Below, piece by piece: positions 25,288 through 33,645 of a DNA stretch of 47,980 nucleotides; the stretch's first letter is position 1, and each line of letters opens with the position of its first letter. Position numbers and translations under genes: made by a program. This DNA is from DASWHX01 sp036397995 (lineage in GTDB: Bacteria; Bacteroidota; Bacteroidia; Cytophagales; Cyclobacteriaceae): NCBI GenBank assembly GCA_036397995.1, contig DASWHX010000030.1, positions 1 to 47,980 on the forward strand. Reading direction: 5' to 3'. The notes below the pieces were generated by a model. That model had not been told where the DNA came from and ran no database searches. It was given only the letters and a program-made list of their open reading frames with translations.

Positions 25288-26069
25288 TGCCAGAACTTCT
25301 CTTCCACTCCCAGGCCGAACAAAGCAAAGTCATATTTTACAGGGTCGTTGCAATCAAATTGTCTAAGTTGGCGCGTAAGTTCGAGGGCCATTTTCAAATC
25401 CGCTTTCTTTCCGGAAACCAAGCCTAATTTTTTTGCCACATTTTCTACATGGATATCACAGGGACAAATCAGTTTCGATGGAGATATTTTTCTCCAGATT
25501 CCAAAGTCTACTTCATTGCTGTCTTTTCTAACCATCCAACGCAGGAACATGTTCAGTCTTTTGCAAGCCGAATTTCTAACCGGAGTTGAAATGTGTTTCC
25601 TGGTTCGGGAAGGAAAATTCGGTAATGAACAAAAAGTATTATGGAAATTAGCCAGACCATTCTGAATTGTTTCATCGCTTTCTTTTACAACAAAGAGATT
25701 TTCTAATGACTTATTTTGGGAATAATACCACTTGAAAAATGAAATGAAATAAAGGGTATCTGTGTAATTGAAAGTCCTGTGCTTAAAATTTCTGAACCTC
25801 TTTAAATCACTCTGCGAATGATTAATTATGAATTCATAGGGAGCATCATCCATAAGTGAAAATAATTCTTTGCATTTATTGATGATTGTCTTTCTCTGGC
25901 CCCATGACAGGATAGCTGTCCACAAAGCAGTAATTTCAATGTCCTGTTTCTTCCTGTATAAATGAGGAATTGAAATTGGATCTGAGCCAATAAACTTCGG
26001 ATTGTTATACTCCTCAACCTTCAGGTCCAGGAAATTTTTTAAATCTAAAAGATTCTTTTGAGCGATCAG
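25284..26069 (-). CDS. TIGR02757 family protein, probable CTG start
   Basis: TIGR02757 is a Bacteroidota-enriched family of unknown function, of about 250 residues. The homologous N-terminus (NLLDLKNFLDLKVEEYNNP, then GSDPISIPHLYRKKQDIEI) is encoded upstream of the first TTG at 25925, but no ATG, GTG or TTG precedes it before a stop. The CTG at 26067-26069 overlaps the LysM stop codon as CTGA, exactly like the common ATGA overlap, and gives a 261-residue protein. The TTG at 25925 would remove 48 conserved residues. Domain content is otherwise intact (AILSWGQRKTIINKCKELF, PCDIHVENVAKKLGLV). It may be a nucleic-acid-binding helical protein, but I cannot show this. Confidence 0.75.
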   Translation of the reverse strand: MIAQKNLLDLKNFLDLKVEEYNNPKFIGSDPISIPHLYRKKQDIEITALWTAILSWGQRKTIINKCKELFSLMDDAPYEFIINHSQSDLKRFRNFKHRTFNYTDTLYFISFFKWYYSQNKSLENLFVVKESDETIQNGLANFHNTFCSLPNFPSRTRKHISTPVRNSACKRLNMFLRWMVRKDSNEVDFGIWRKISPSKLICPCDIHVENVAKKLGLVSGKKADLKMALELTRQLRQFDCNDPVKYDFALFGLGVEEKFWH

Positions 26070-27121
26070 GGTACGTAGCTTATTTCAACGCGGAATTTTT
26101 TATCAATTGCACCCAGGCGATCGTAAGCGGCTTTGGAAAGTCTTATAAGCATCCCCTCATTGGCTCCAGTATCAGGCAGGCGACCCAGCACCCTCACAAA
26201 TACTACCTTATTATTCATCTCATTTCTTACCTGCATGATGGTACCAATTTTAGCGGTTTTATGCAAAGCCAGATATTTCTTATTGTCTTCACTTCCCTCA
26301 ATAATTCCACCCATTCCGTTTTCAACCAGCCGGGTATACCCACTGCTGTTGGTAACGGTTTCAGGACCTGTTCTGCCAACATAAACAACCTCCTCCGGTT
26401 CTTTTTCTACCTTTGCTATGGGTGGTTGTGCTTTGGGTGGTTCAACTTTTTCAACCTGGATTACATCAGATACTTCAGGAATAATTTCAGTCTCATTCGA
26501 TGGAGCTGCAACCACATTATTGTTGTCGCGTCTCATCCCCACGAATAATCTCTGGCCCAAGGAAATGCTATTATTCACAATATTATTCCATTGCCGGATT
26601 TCCAGCACCTGGACTTCATATTGTCTGGAAATAGCGTATAAAGTCTCCGATGCTTTAACAATATGAAAAATAGAATCACCGGCATGAGCAGGCATTTGGG
26701 GGCTTCCACCTGCCGTTACAATCAATTTTTGACCCACGTTAAGTGCATTTGAATTGAGGTTATTCCATTTTATCAAATCATCAACTGTTACATTATACAG
26801 CTTTGAAATGAAGAACAGAGTTTCGGAAGTCTTTACAATATGAATTTCACCGTTTTCTTCCTTTTCACGAGGGATGTACGGAATTTTCAGAATCTCCCCT
26901 ATTCCTAAACCTGATTTAGCTTCCGGATTTTGCTCAAGAATCTTTGGGATAGGTACTCCGTACCTCCTTGATAAGGAATAAAGCGTTTCTTTTTCATCCA
27001 CCTGATGGATGATAAAGTAATGTTCACCTTCTTTTTCCAATCTCAGGGAGTCTAAATTTGCACAAAAACCAGTAATTGTAAATGATACCAGGAAGATGCT
27101 TGTGAGGAAAAATCTGATCAT
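26066..27121 (-). CDS. Exported LysM protein with C-terminal RlpA-like barrel
   Basis: A 351-residue exported protein (signal peptide MIRFFLTSIFLVSFTITGFC) with three LysM peptidoglycan-binding repeats: about residues 40-85 (VDEKETLYSLSRRYGVPIP), 93-140 (VKTSETLFFISKLYNVT) and 155-200 (VKASETLYAISRQYEVQV). After a Pro-rich linker (EPPKAQPPIAKVEKEPEE), a double-psi beta-barrel domain like that of RlpA follows (LALHKTAKIGTIMQVRN, VRVLGRLPDTGANEGM). It probably acts on or binds the cell wall. A TTG at 27160 is in frame but ATG at 27121 gives a better signal. The stop overlaps the next gene. Confidence 0.85.
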   Translation of the reverse strand: MIRFFLTSIFLVSFTITGFCANLDSLRLEKEGEHYFIIHQVDEKETLYSLSRRYGVPIPKILEQNPEAKSGLGIGEILKIPYIPREKEENGEIHIVKTSETLFFISKLYNVTVDDLIKWNNLNSNALNVGQKLIVTAGGSPQMPAHAGDSIFHIVKASETLYAISRQYEVQVLEIRQWNNIVNNSISLGQRLFVGMRRDNNNVVAAPSNETEIIPEVSDVIQVEKVEPPKAQPPIAKVEKEPEEVVYVGRTGPETVTNSSGYTRLVENGMGGIIEGSEDNKKYLALHKTAKIGTIMQVRNEMNNKVVFVRVLGRLPDTGANEGMLIRLSKAAYDRLGAIDKKFRVEISYVP

Positions 27122-27157
27122 CGACTGAAAAGATAGTATTTTGTTCAAAATCAATAA

Positions 27158-27165
27158 CAAAGATA
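27158..27165 (-). promoter_or_regulatory. Candidate -7 element for the LysM gene
   Basis: On the minus strand this reads TATCTTTG, an exact match to TAnnTTTG, about 37 bases before the ATG. No TTG is found at the usual distance; the -33 region is T-rich only. Confidence 0.4.
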
Positions 27166-27266
27166 ATAGATTAATATTGAAAAACGGATTATGAAACTCT
27201 CCAATGAACTATAACGCCGGGAATCCTTATTTCGCTTATATTTAAGAAGTGATTTTGATAGTGAAA

Positions 27267-28640
27267 ATGAAAAAGTTTTTCATAGCGCCACTGGCTGTTT
27301 TTTTATTTAGTCTGGGAATGGTTTCCGGGCAAAACGATAAGCAAAGCACAATCCTGGTGCTGGATATTAAAGATGCAATAGATCCCCGAATGTCCCGACT
27401 GGTGAGACTAGCCCTGGAAAAAGCAACAGATACGACTGCTGACATACTTTTAATTGAAATGGATACTTATGGAGGGGCACTCACAGATGCCGATGACATT
27501 AGAACAATGCTATTAGAGTTCAAAAAACCAACCTGGGTATTTATTAACCGGGATGCGGCCTCAGCGGGAGCTCTCATATCAATCGCTTGTGATTCCATTT
27601 ACATGGCATCCGGAGCCAGCATTGGTGCGGCAACAGTTGTTACCGCTGATGGCAGTGCGGCCCCGGATAAATATCAGTCTTATATGAAATCCATTATGAG
27701 ATCCACTGCTGAAGCTAAAGGTAGAAATCCCCAGATTGCGGAAGCTATGGTGGATCAGGAAATTGAAATTGAGGGAATAACGGAAAAAGGAAATGTGATC
27801 ACTTTTTCAACCAGTGAAGCGATTCAGAATGGCTTTTGCGAAGGACAAAGGACCAGCATTGATGAGATCATTCAGAAAAATGGAATAAGTAATTATAATG
27901 TAGTTCGCTATGAACGCTCAACTGCCGAGAAAATTATTGCTTTTTTCCTAAATCCCTTTGTGAGTGGCATCCTGCTCCTTGTTATTGTCGGAGGAATTTA
28001 TTTTGAATTGCAAACTCCGGGAGTTGGATTTCCTATACTCGCCGCGGGAATTGCCTTGCTTCTCTATCTTACTCCTTACTACCTGAACGGCCTCGCCGAG
28101 AATTGGGAAATTTTAATGTTTTTTGCCGGCATCGGTCTGCTGGTCCTTGAGATTTTTGTCATTCCAGGCTTTGGAATAGCAGGTATATTGGGAATTATTT
28201 TCGCGGGGGGTTCATTAGTGCTGGTAATGCTTAATAATGATTTCTTTGATTTCTCATTTGTTGAGGGCGATAAAATTGTAATGGCCGTAACAACCACACT
28301 GGGAGCTTTAATAGGAAGTGTTATTGTTATGTTTATCGGGGGCGTTCGATTAACCAATACAAAGATTTTCAAACGGATTTCGTTACAAACGGTTCAGGAT
28401 AAAGAATCCGGATATACCAGCAGATTTGTCACTACCCTCATGACAGGTAAACAGGGAACGGCCTTCACCATTCTTCGACCCAGTGGTAAAGTGTTGATAG
28501 ATGGAGAAGTTTACGATGCATTTACCCGTGGTGAATACATTGAGAAAGACGCTCCGGTAATTGTAGTCGATGAAGAAGGAACTTCCTTAAAGGTAAAAGC
28601 TGCACCAGAAATCAAATCTTCAAAGAAAAAGAAAAATTGA
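27267..28640 (+). CDS. NfeD family membrane serine protease
   Basis: An NfeD/1510-N type protein of 457 residues. After a signal peptide (FFIAPLAVFLFSLGMVSG), a ClpP-like domain follows: VLDIKDAIDP, EMDTYGGALTDADDI, the catalytic Ser in RDAASAGALISIACD and a candidate Lys in KYQSYMKSIMRS, in the Ser-Lys dyad style. Then come about four transmembrane helices (about 230-350) and a C-terminal OB-fold domain (GKQGTAFTILRPSGKVLIDGE). Such proteins cleave membrane proteins such as stomatins in archaea. No stomatin gene is next to it. A GTG at 27249 is possible, but ATG at 27267 is preferred. The stop overlaps kdsB. Confidence 0.88.
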   Translation: MKKFFIAPLAVFLFSLGMVSGQNDKQSTILVLDIKDAIDPRMSRLVRLALEKATDTTADILLIEMDTYGGALTDADDIRTMLLEFKKPTWVFINRDAASAGALISIACDSIYMASGASIGAATVVTADGSAAPDKYQSYMKSIMRSTAEAKGRNPQIAEAMVDQEIEIEGITEKGNVITFSTSEAIQNGFCEGQRTSIDEIIQKNGISNYNVVRYERSTAEKIIAFFLNPFVSGILLLVIVGGIYFELQTPGVGFPILAAGIALLLYLTPYYLNGLAENWEILMFFAGIGLLVLEIFVIPGFGIAGILGIIFAGGSLVLVMLNNDFFDFSFVEGDKIVMAVTTTLGALIGSVIVMFIGGVRLTNTKIFKRISLQTVQDKESGYTSRFVTTLMTGKQGTAFTILRPSGKVLIDGEVYDAFTRGEYIEKDAPVIVVDEEGTSLKVKAAPEIKSSKKKKN

Positions 28641-29383
28641 ACTTGAAAATTGCAGGCATCATTCCCGCCCGATATAAATCCACCAGGTTTCCCGGCAAAG
28701 CCTTAGCCGAGCTTAAAGGAAAATCAATGATTCAAAGAGTATATGAGCAATCTTTAAAAGCAAAAAGCCTTGATTCTGTGATAGTTGCGACCGATGATCA
28801 GCGGATTTTTGATCATGTAGCCGGGTTTGGCGGAATGGCAGTGATGACCTCCCCCGATTGCAGAAATGGTACGGAAAGGTGTTATGAAGTTATTGCCGGC
28901 AATGAACGGAAATTTGATTTTATAATTAATATCCAGGGCGATGAGCCCTTCATAAGCCCGAACCAAATAGATCAGGTTAGTTCATTATTCAGCCTTGACA
29001 TTCAAATGGTGACCCTGGCCAAAAAAATTGACACTATGGAAGAGTTGTTTAATAAAAATGTCAACAAGGTGATTTTCACAAAGGATCATTTTGCAATATA
29101 CTTCAGCCGAACTCCAATTCCATATCTGAGAAATTTTGAAAAGGATGCCTGGGTTGAAAATCACGACTATTATAAACACATTGGAATTTATGGCTACAGT
29201 GCCCGCGTTTTGAAAGAAATCGTCAACCTTCAACCCACACCTCTTGAAATTGCTGAGTCGCTTGAACAATTGCGATGGATTGAAAATGGATATAGAATCA
29301 AAATGGGAATAACAGATATTGATTCACAGGGTATTGATACCCCTGATGATTTGGAAAGAATTCTCAACAAAATAAATAAATAA
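28637..29383 (+). CDS. kdsB: 3-deoxy-manno-octulosonate cytidylyltransferase KdsB
   Basis: KdsB activates Kdo as CMP-Kdo, the step before its transfer to lipid A. The 248-residue protein shows GIIPARYKSTRFPGKAL (nucleotide-binding), VIVATDDQRIF, INIQGDEPFI, and the C-terminal DIDSQGIDTPDDL. The start is a TTG at 28637 that overlaps the previous stop as TTGA; another TTG lies two codons on. The stop shares one base with the next ATG (TAATG). Together with the lpx genes it confirms LPS production. Confidence 0.94.
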   Translation: MNLKIAGIIPARYKSTRFPGKALAELKGKSMIQRVYEQSLKAKSLDSVIVATDDQRIFDHVAGFGGMAVMTSPDCRNGTERCYEVIAGNERKFDFIINIQGDEPFISPNQIDQVSSLFSLDIQMVTLAKKIDTMEELFNKNVNKVIFTKDHFAIYFSRTPIPYLRNFEKDAWVENHDYYKHIGIYGYSARVLKEIVNLQPTPLEIAESLEQLRWIENGYRIKMGITDIDSQGIDTPDDLERILNKINK

Positions 29384-30162
29384 TGGATTGGGAGTACCTG
29401 GTAATTCCCCTTACCGCTCTAATTGCCTCACTGTTAACTTTTTTTTCAGGTTTTGGTCTGGGCACTATTCTCACACCGGTATTTGCCATTTTCTTCCCGG
29501 TTGAACTGGCAATTGCTTTAACTGCAATAGTTCATCTGCTGAATAACCTCTTCAAATTCTTATTGATTGGTAGAAATACTGTTACGCGCATTTTCTTGAA
29601 ATTCGGCACTGCGAGTGTCATTGGCGCTATAGTGGGAAGTTTGCTCCTAATTACCATGAGAGAATTAAGTATCAACTATTCGGTTTCAATAGCAGGTTTT
29701 GCAATCCAGACAAATCTTATGAAGGTTGTTATTGGGTTATTAATACTATTCTTTGCACTCTTTGAATTGATTCCAACTTTGAGAAATTACCAATTTCCAA
29801 AGTCATGGTTTGTTCCTGGTGGGCTGCTAAGTGGTTTTTTTGGCGGGATATCAGGTCACCAGGGAGCTCTGCGAAGTGCTTTTCTTATCAAATACGGCTT
29901 GGCCAAAGAGCAATTCATTGCCACAGGAATTGCTATCGCCCTTGCTGTGGATATTGTGCGAATTACATTTTACGGAACCAGTTTCTATGATAGTTCAATC
30001 CTGGAAATGAAAGGAATTCTGTCAATTACGGTAATTTCAGCATTTCTCGGTGCGTCCTTGGGAAGACAATTGCTTGATAAAGTAACACTTAAATATGTAG
30101 AGCAAACTGTAGGCGGATTCTTACTGATAATGGGGCTTCTTATTACTTTAGGAATTGTTTAG
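29383..30162 (+). CDS. TauE/SafE family membrane transporter
   Basis: A 259-residue protein with about eight transmembrane helices, of the TauE/SafE (DUF81) family, which moves sulfonates, sulfite or related anions. The two halves repeat the GLGTILTPVFAI and GGLLSGFFGGISGHQGALRSAF motifs; the second half has TGIAIALAVDIVRI. Its ATG overlaps the kdsB stop by one base, so it is probably transcribed with nfeD and kdsB. The substrate cannot be told from here. Confidence 0.85.
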   Translation: MDWEYLVIPLTALIASLLTFFSGFGLGTILTPVFAIFFPVELAIALTAIVHLLNNLFKFLLIGRNTVTRIFLKFGTASVIGAIVGSLLLITMRELSINYSVSIAGFAIQTNLMKVVIGLLILFFALFELIPTLRNYQFPKSWFVPGGLLSGFFGGISGHQGALRSAFLIKYGLAKEQFIATGIAIALAVDIVRITFYGTSFYDSSILEMKGILSITVISAFLGASLGRQLLDKVTLKYVEQTVGGFLLIMGLLITLGIV

Positions 30163-30182
30163 AGATAATCTTCAATGGAAAG

Positions 30183-30212
30183 TTGCGCATAAACTCATAA
30201 CCATTAAATTTG
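30183..30212 (+). promoter_or_regulatory. Consensus Bacteroidota promoter of sdhCAB
   Basis: TTG at 30183-30185 is followed after 19 bases by TAAATTTG at 30205-30212. Both boxes and the spacing fit the known Bacteroidota consensus TTG-N19-TAnnTTTG exactly. It lies 38 bases before the sdhC ATG, in the only gap between kdsB-tauE and sdhC. Confidence 0.75.
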
Positions 30213-30249
30213 AGTCATTCAACACAGCACACATCACAATAAAAATTAA

Positions 30250-30933
30250 ATGGCTTGGTTAAAAAGTACTCTTTCCAGTAGCATTGGGAAAAAAGTATTA
30301 ATGGCCCTGACAGGGCTTTTCCTGATTCTCTTTCTGGTTATTCATTTAGCAGGCAATCTTCAATTATTGATAAATGACAACGGGGAGAGTTTCAATATTT
30401 ACGCGTATACAATGGGTCATAATCCACTGATACGAGCCGTTTCAATTCTGAATTTTGCTTTCATATTTATCCACATTATTTGGTCAATTCTGCTGACACG
30501 GCAAAATCGCTTAGCCCGCGGAATCAATTATGCCGTCACTGCAAGTTCCGCGAACAGCAGTCTGGCTTCCCGCAACATGGGTATTCTTGGATTCATAATT
30601 CTAATTTTCCTGGTTGTTCATATAAAAACATTTTGGTTTGAATTCAAGTTTGGGTCAATTCCAACCATTTCTTACGAAGGTGTTGAAATGCACAATTATT
30701 TCAGGGTGGTAAATGAAGCATATCAAAGCTTTCCTTATGTGGCTTTTTACGTTGTATGTATGGGTTTCCTTGCATTCCATCTGAGTCATGGATTTCAAAG
30801 CGCGTTTCAAACTTTAGGATTGAATCATGTGAAATATACTCCCTTCATCAAAAAGGTGGGAGCAGGATTTGCGATAATAATTCCAGTACTCTTTGCCCTG
30901 ATTCCAGTTATGATGTATCTAAAAAATTTATAA
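30250..30933 (+). CDS. sdhC: Succinate dehydrogenase cytochrome b subunit
   Basis: The single-chain di-heme cytochrome b membrane anchor of a Bacteroidota succinate:quinone reductase (fumarate reductase-like type B). The 227-residue protein has five transmembrane helices: GKKVLMALTGLFLILFLVIHLAGN starts the first, FAFIFIHIIWSILL, IILIFLVVHI, FYVVCMGFLAFHLSHG and FAIIIPVLFALIPVMMYL follow. Heme-ligand histidines are visible in VIHLAGN, FIHIIW, VVHIK and HLSHGFQ. It leads the sdhCAB operon directly downstream of a consensus promoter. Confidence 0.95.
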   Translation: MAWLKSTLSSSIGKKVLMALTGLFLILFLVIHLAGNLQLLINDNGESFNIYAYTMGHNPLIRAVSILNFAFIFIHIIWSILLTRQNRLARGINYAVTASSANSSLASRNMGILGFIILIFLVVHIKTFWFEFKFGSIPTISYEGVEMHNYFRVVNEAYQSFPYVAFYVVCMGFLAFHLSHGFQSAFQTLGLNHVKYTPFIKKVGAGFAIIIPVLFALIPVMMYLKNL

Positions 30934-30943
30934 TAAAGCATAC

Positions 30944-32866
30944 ATGAACCTAGACGCGCAGATTCCCGAAGGGCCGCTTGCGGAGAAATGGACCAAACAC
31001 AAGTTCAATCTAAAGCTTATAAACCCGGCCAACAAACGTAAGTATGATATTATTGTGGTTGGAACGGGTTTGGCTGGAGGATCAGCTGCAGCCAGTTTGG
31101 CGGAACTTGGGTATAATGTGAAAGCATTTTGCTTTCAGGATAGTCCACGAAGAGCCCATAGCATCGCTGCTCAGGGTGGTATAAATGCGGCGAAAAATTA
31201 TCAAAATGATGGAGATAGTATTTTCAGGCTTTTTTATGATACCATAAAAGGAGGAGATTACCGTTCAAGGGAAGCAAATGTTTACCGTCTCGCTGAAGTA
31301 AGTGTGAATATCATTGACCAATGCGTTGCACAGGGCGTTCCATTTGCCAGGGAATATGGCGGATTGCTGGCCAATCGATCTTTTGGAGGTGCCCAGGTTT
31401 CAAGAACCTTCTATGCTCGTGGACAAACCGGCCAACAATTGTTATTGGGTGCATATAGTGCATTGAGCAGACAAATATCAGCCGGTAAAGTACAAATGTT
31501 CCCCAGAACGGAAATGTTGGATTTGGTTATGGTTGATGGGACCTCAAGAGGCATTGTTACCAGAAATCTGATTACCGGTAAGATTGAGTCGCATAGTGCC
31601 CACGCGGTAGTATTGGCAACAGGTGGCTATGGAAATGTGTTCTTCTTATCAACCAATGCGATGGGTTCTAATGCAACCGCCGCATGGAGGGCCCACAAAA
31701 AAGGTGCATTATTTGCTAATCCCTGCTTCACTCAAATTCATCCCACTTGTATCCCTGTTTCCGGTCACTACCAGAGCAAATTAACTCTTATGTCAGAGTC
31801 ACTCCGTAATGATGGCAGGGTTTGGGTTCCCAAAAAAGCAAGGCCAGGATTTGCTGCCAGGGATGCCGTTAACATTCCGGAAGCAGAAAGAGATTATTAT
31901 TTAGAAACCAAATACCCATCATTCGGTAACCTTGTTCCCCGGGATGTAGCCTCAAGAAATGCAAAATTCGTTTGTGATGAAGGCCGTGGCGTAGGTAGCA
32001 GCGGGTTGGCGGTTTTTCTCGATTTTGCTGATGCGATCAAGCGAGATGGTAGAAATACTATAGAGGCAAAATATGGAAATCTTTTTGACATGTATAAGCA
32101 AATTACGGGCGACAATCCCTATGAAATGCCTATGATGATCTATCCCGCGGTTCATTACACCATGGGAGGTTTATGGGTAGACTATAACCTGATGTCAAGT
32201 ATCCCCGGTCTATATGCTTTGGGTGAATGCAATTTTTCCGACCACGGAGCAAACCGCTTAGGTGCAAGCGCGCTTATGCAAGGTCTAGCAGATGGATATT
32301 TCATAATTCCTTATACTATTGGGGACTATCTTGCGCGAACTTCATACGACAAAACTCCGGTTAGTCATGATGCTTTTAAAGAAGCGGAAAACGGAGTTCG
32401 GGAATCGGTAACACGATTATTAAATATTAAAGGGAATAAAACCGTTGATGAACTTCATAAAGAACTTGGTAAAGTGATGTGGGATTACTGCGGAATGTCA
32501 CGCAATGAAGAAGGCCTCAGGAAAGCCAAAGGCCTGGTAAAAGAAATTCGGGACGATTTCTGGAATAATTTAAAGGTTGGTGGCTCCAATGAAGAATTAA
32601 ATATGTCTTTAGAAAAAGCCGGCCGGGTTGCTGATTACCTGGAGTTGGGCGAATTAATGATTGACGATGCCCTGGTTCGCTCCGAGTCCTGCGGAGGACA
32701 TTTCCGGGAGGAATCTCAGACCGAGGAAGGTGAAGCCAAAAGAAAAGATGATGAATTTGCCTACGTTAGCGCGTGGAAATACGGCGGAAAGAATGTCGAT
32801 GAATCTTTGGTTCAGGAGCACCTTATTTTTGAAAATGTAAAGTTGACTCAACGAAGCTACAAATAG
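30944..32866 (+). CDS. sdhA: Succinate dehydrogenase/fumarate reductase flavoprotein subunit
   Basis: Catalytic FAD subunit of 640 residues that oxidises succinate in the citric acid cycle. The FAD loop VVGTGLAGGSAAASLAELGY and the histidine for covalent FAD (RRAHSIAAQGGINAA) are clear, with the substrate-binding motif PTCIPVSGHY and the capping-domain Arg in GECNFSDHGANRLGASAL. The length fits the Bacteroidota type, which is longer than E. coli SdhA. It starts ten bases after sdhC and ends three bases before sdhB. Confidence 0.97.
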   Translation: MNLDAQIPEGPLAEKWTKHKFNLKLINPANKRKYDIIVVGTGLAGGSAAASLAELGYNVKAFCFQDSPRRAHSIAAQGGINAAKNYQNDGDSIFRLFYDTIKGGDYRSREANVYRLAEVSVNIIDQCVAQGVPFAREYGGLLANRSFGGAQVSRTFYARGQTGQQLLLGAYSALSRQISAGKVQMFPRTEMLDLVMVDGTSRGIVTRNLITGKIESHSAHAVVLATGGYGNVFFLSTNAMGSNATAAWRAHKKGALFANPCFTQIHPTCIPVSGHYQSKLTLMSESLRNDGRVWVPKKARPGFAARDAVNIPEAERDYYLETKYPSFGNLVPRDVASRNAKFVCDEGRGVGSSGLAVFLDFADAIKRDGRNTIEAKYGNLFDMYKQITGDNPYEMPMMIYPAVHYTMGGLWVDYNLMSSIPGLYALGECNFSDHGANRLGASALMQGLADGYFIIPYTIGDYLARTSYDKTPVSHDAFKEAENGVRESVTRLLNIKGNKTVDELHKELGKVMWDYCGMSRNEEGLRKAKGLVKEIRDDFWNNLKVGGSNEELNMSLEKAGRVADYLELGELMIDDALVRSESCGGHFREESQTEEGEAKRKDDEFAYVSAWKYGGKNVDESLVQEHLIFENVKLTQRSYK

Positions 32867-32869
32867 ATT

Positions 32870-33622
32870 ATGAAGCTTACACTCAGGATATGGAGACAAA
32901 AGGATGCCTTAAGTAAAGGATCTTTTAAATCTTACAGTGTGGATAACGTTTCCGGTGACATGTCTTTTCTGGAAATGCTGGATGTATTAAATGAAGATTT
33001 AACTCATAAAGGGGAAGATCCGGTTCATTTTGATCATGACTGCAGGGAAGGAATTTGCGGGATGTGCGGCCTGGTAATAAATGGCAGGCCCCACGGACCT
33101 AAATCAGCTGTCACTACCTGTCAGCTGCACATGCGAAGCTTCAAAGATGGAGATACTGTCACTATTGAACCCTGGCGGGCAAAGGCATTTCCCGTAATCA
33201 AAGATTTGGTTGTTGATAGAGGTGCATTTGACAGGATAATCCAGGCTGGAGGATATATATCTGTAAATACCGGTGGTGTCCCGGATGCAAATGAAATTCC
33301 AATACCGAAGAAAGTTGCGGATGAAGCATTCGATTCAGCTACTTGTATCGGATGTGGTGCGTGCGTAGCGGCATGTAAAAATGCATCTGCAATGCTTTTT
33401 GTTTCAGCCAAAGTTTCCCAATTAGCACTACTACCTCAGGGAAAACCTGAGAAAAGAACCAGGGTTGAAAAAATGGTGGCACAAATGGATCTTGAAGGAT
33501 TCGGTAATTGTACCAATACCGGGGCTTGTTCAGCTGAATGTCCAAAAGAAATCAGCCAGGAAAACATAGCAAGGCTAAACCGGGAATATTTGAGCGCGAA
33601 AGTGAGTTCAGATAATTTATAA
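32870..33622 (+). CDS. sdhB: Succinate dehydrogenase iron-sulfur subunit
   Basis: The 250-residue electron-transfer subunit between SdhA and SdhC. Cysteine clusters are visible for a [2Fe-2S] centre (DCREGICGMCGLVING and a later TTCQLHMR), a [4Fe-4S] centre (CIGCGACVAACKN) and a [3Fe-4S] centre (GNCTNTGACSAECPKEIS). It begins three bases after sdhA. The following aminotransferase gene starts 24 bases later and may share the transcript. Confidence 0.96.
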   Translation: MKLTLRIWRQKDALSKGSFKSYSVDNVSGDMSFLEMLDVLNEDLTHKGEDPVHFDHDCREGICGMCGLVINGRPHGPKSAVTTCQLHMRSFKDGDTVTIEPWRAKAFPVIKDLVVDRGAFDRIIQAGGYISVNTGGVPDANEIPIPKKVADEAFDSATCIGCGACVAACKNASAMLFVSAKVSQLALLPQGKPEKRTRVEKMVAQMDLEGFGNCTNTGACSAECPKEISQENIARLNREYLSAKVSSDNL

Positions 33623-33645
33623 ATGAGATTTCTGACAGACCAATA

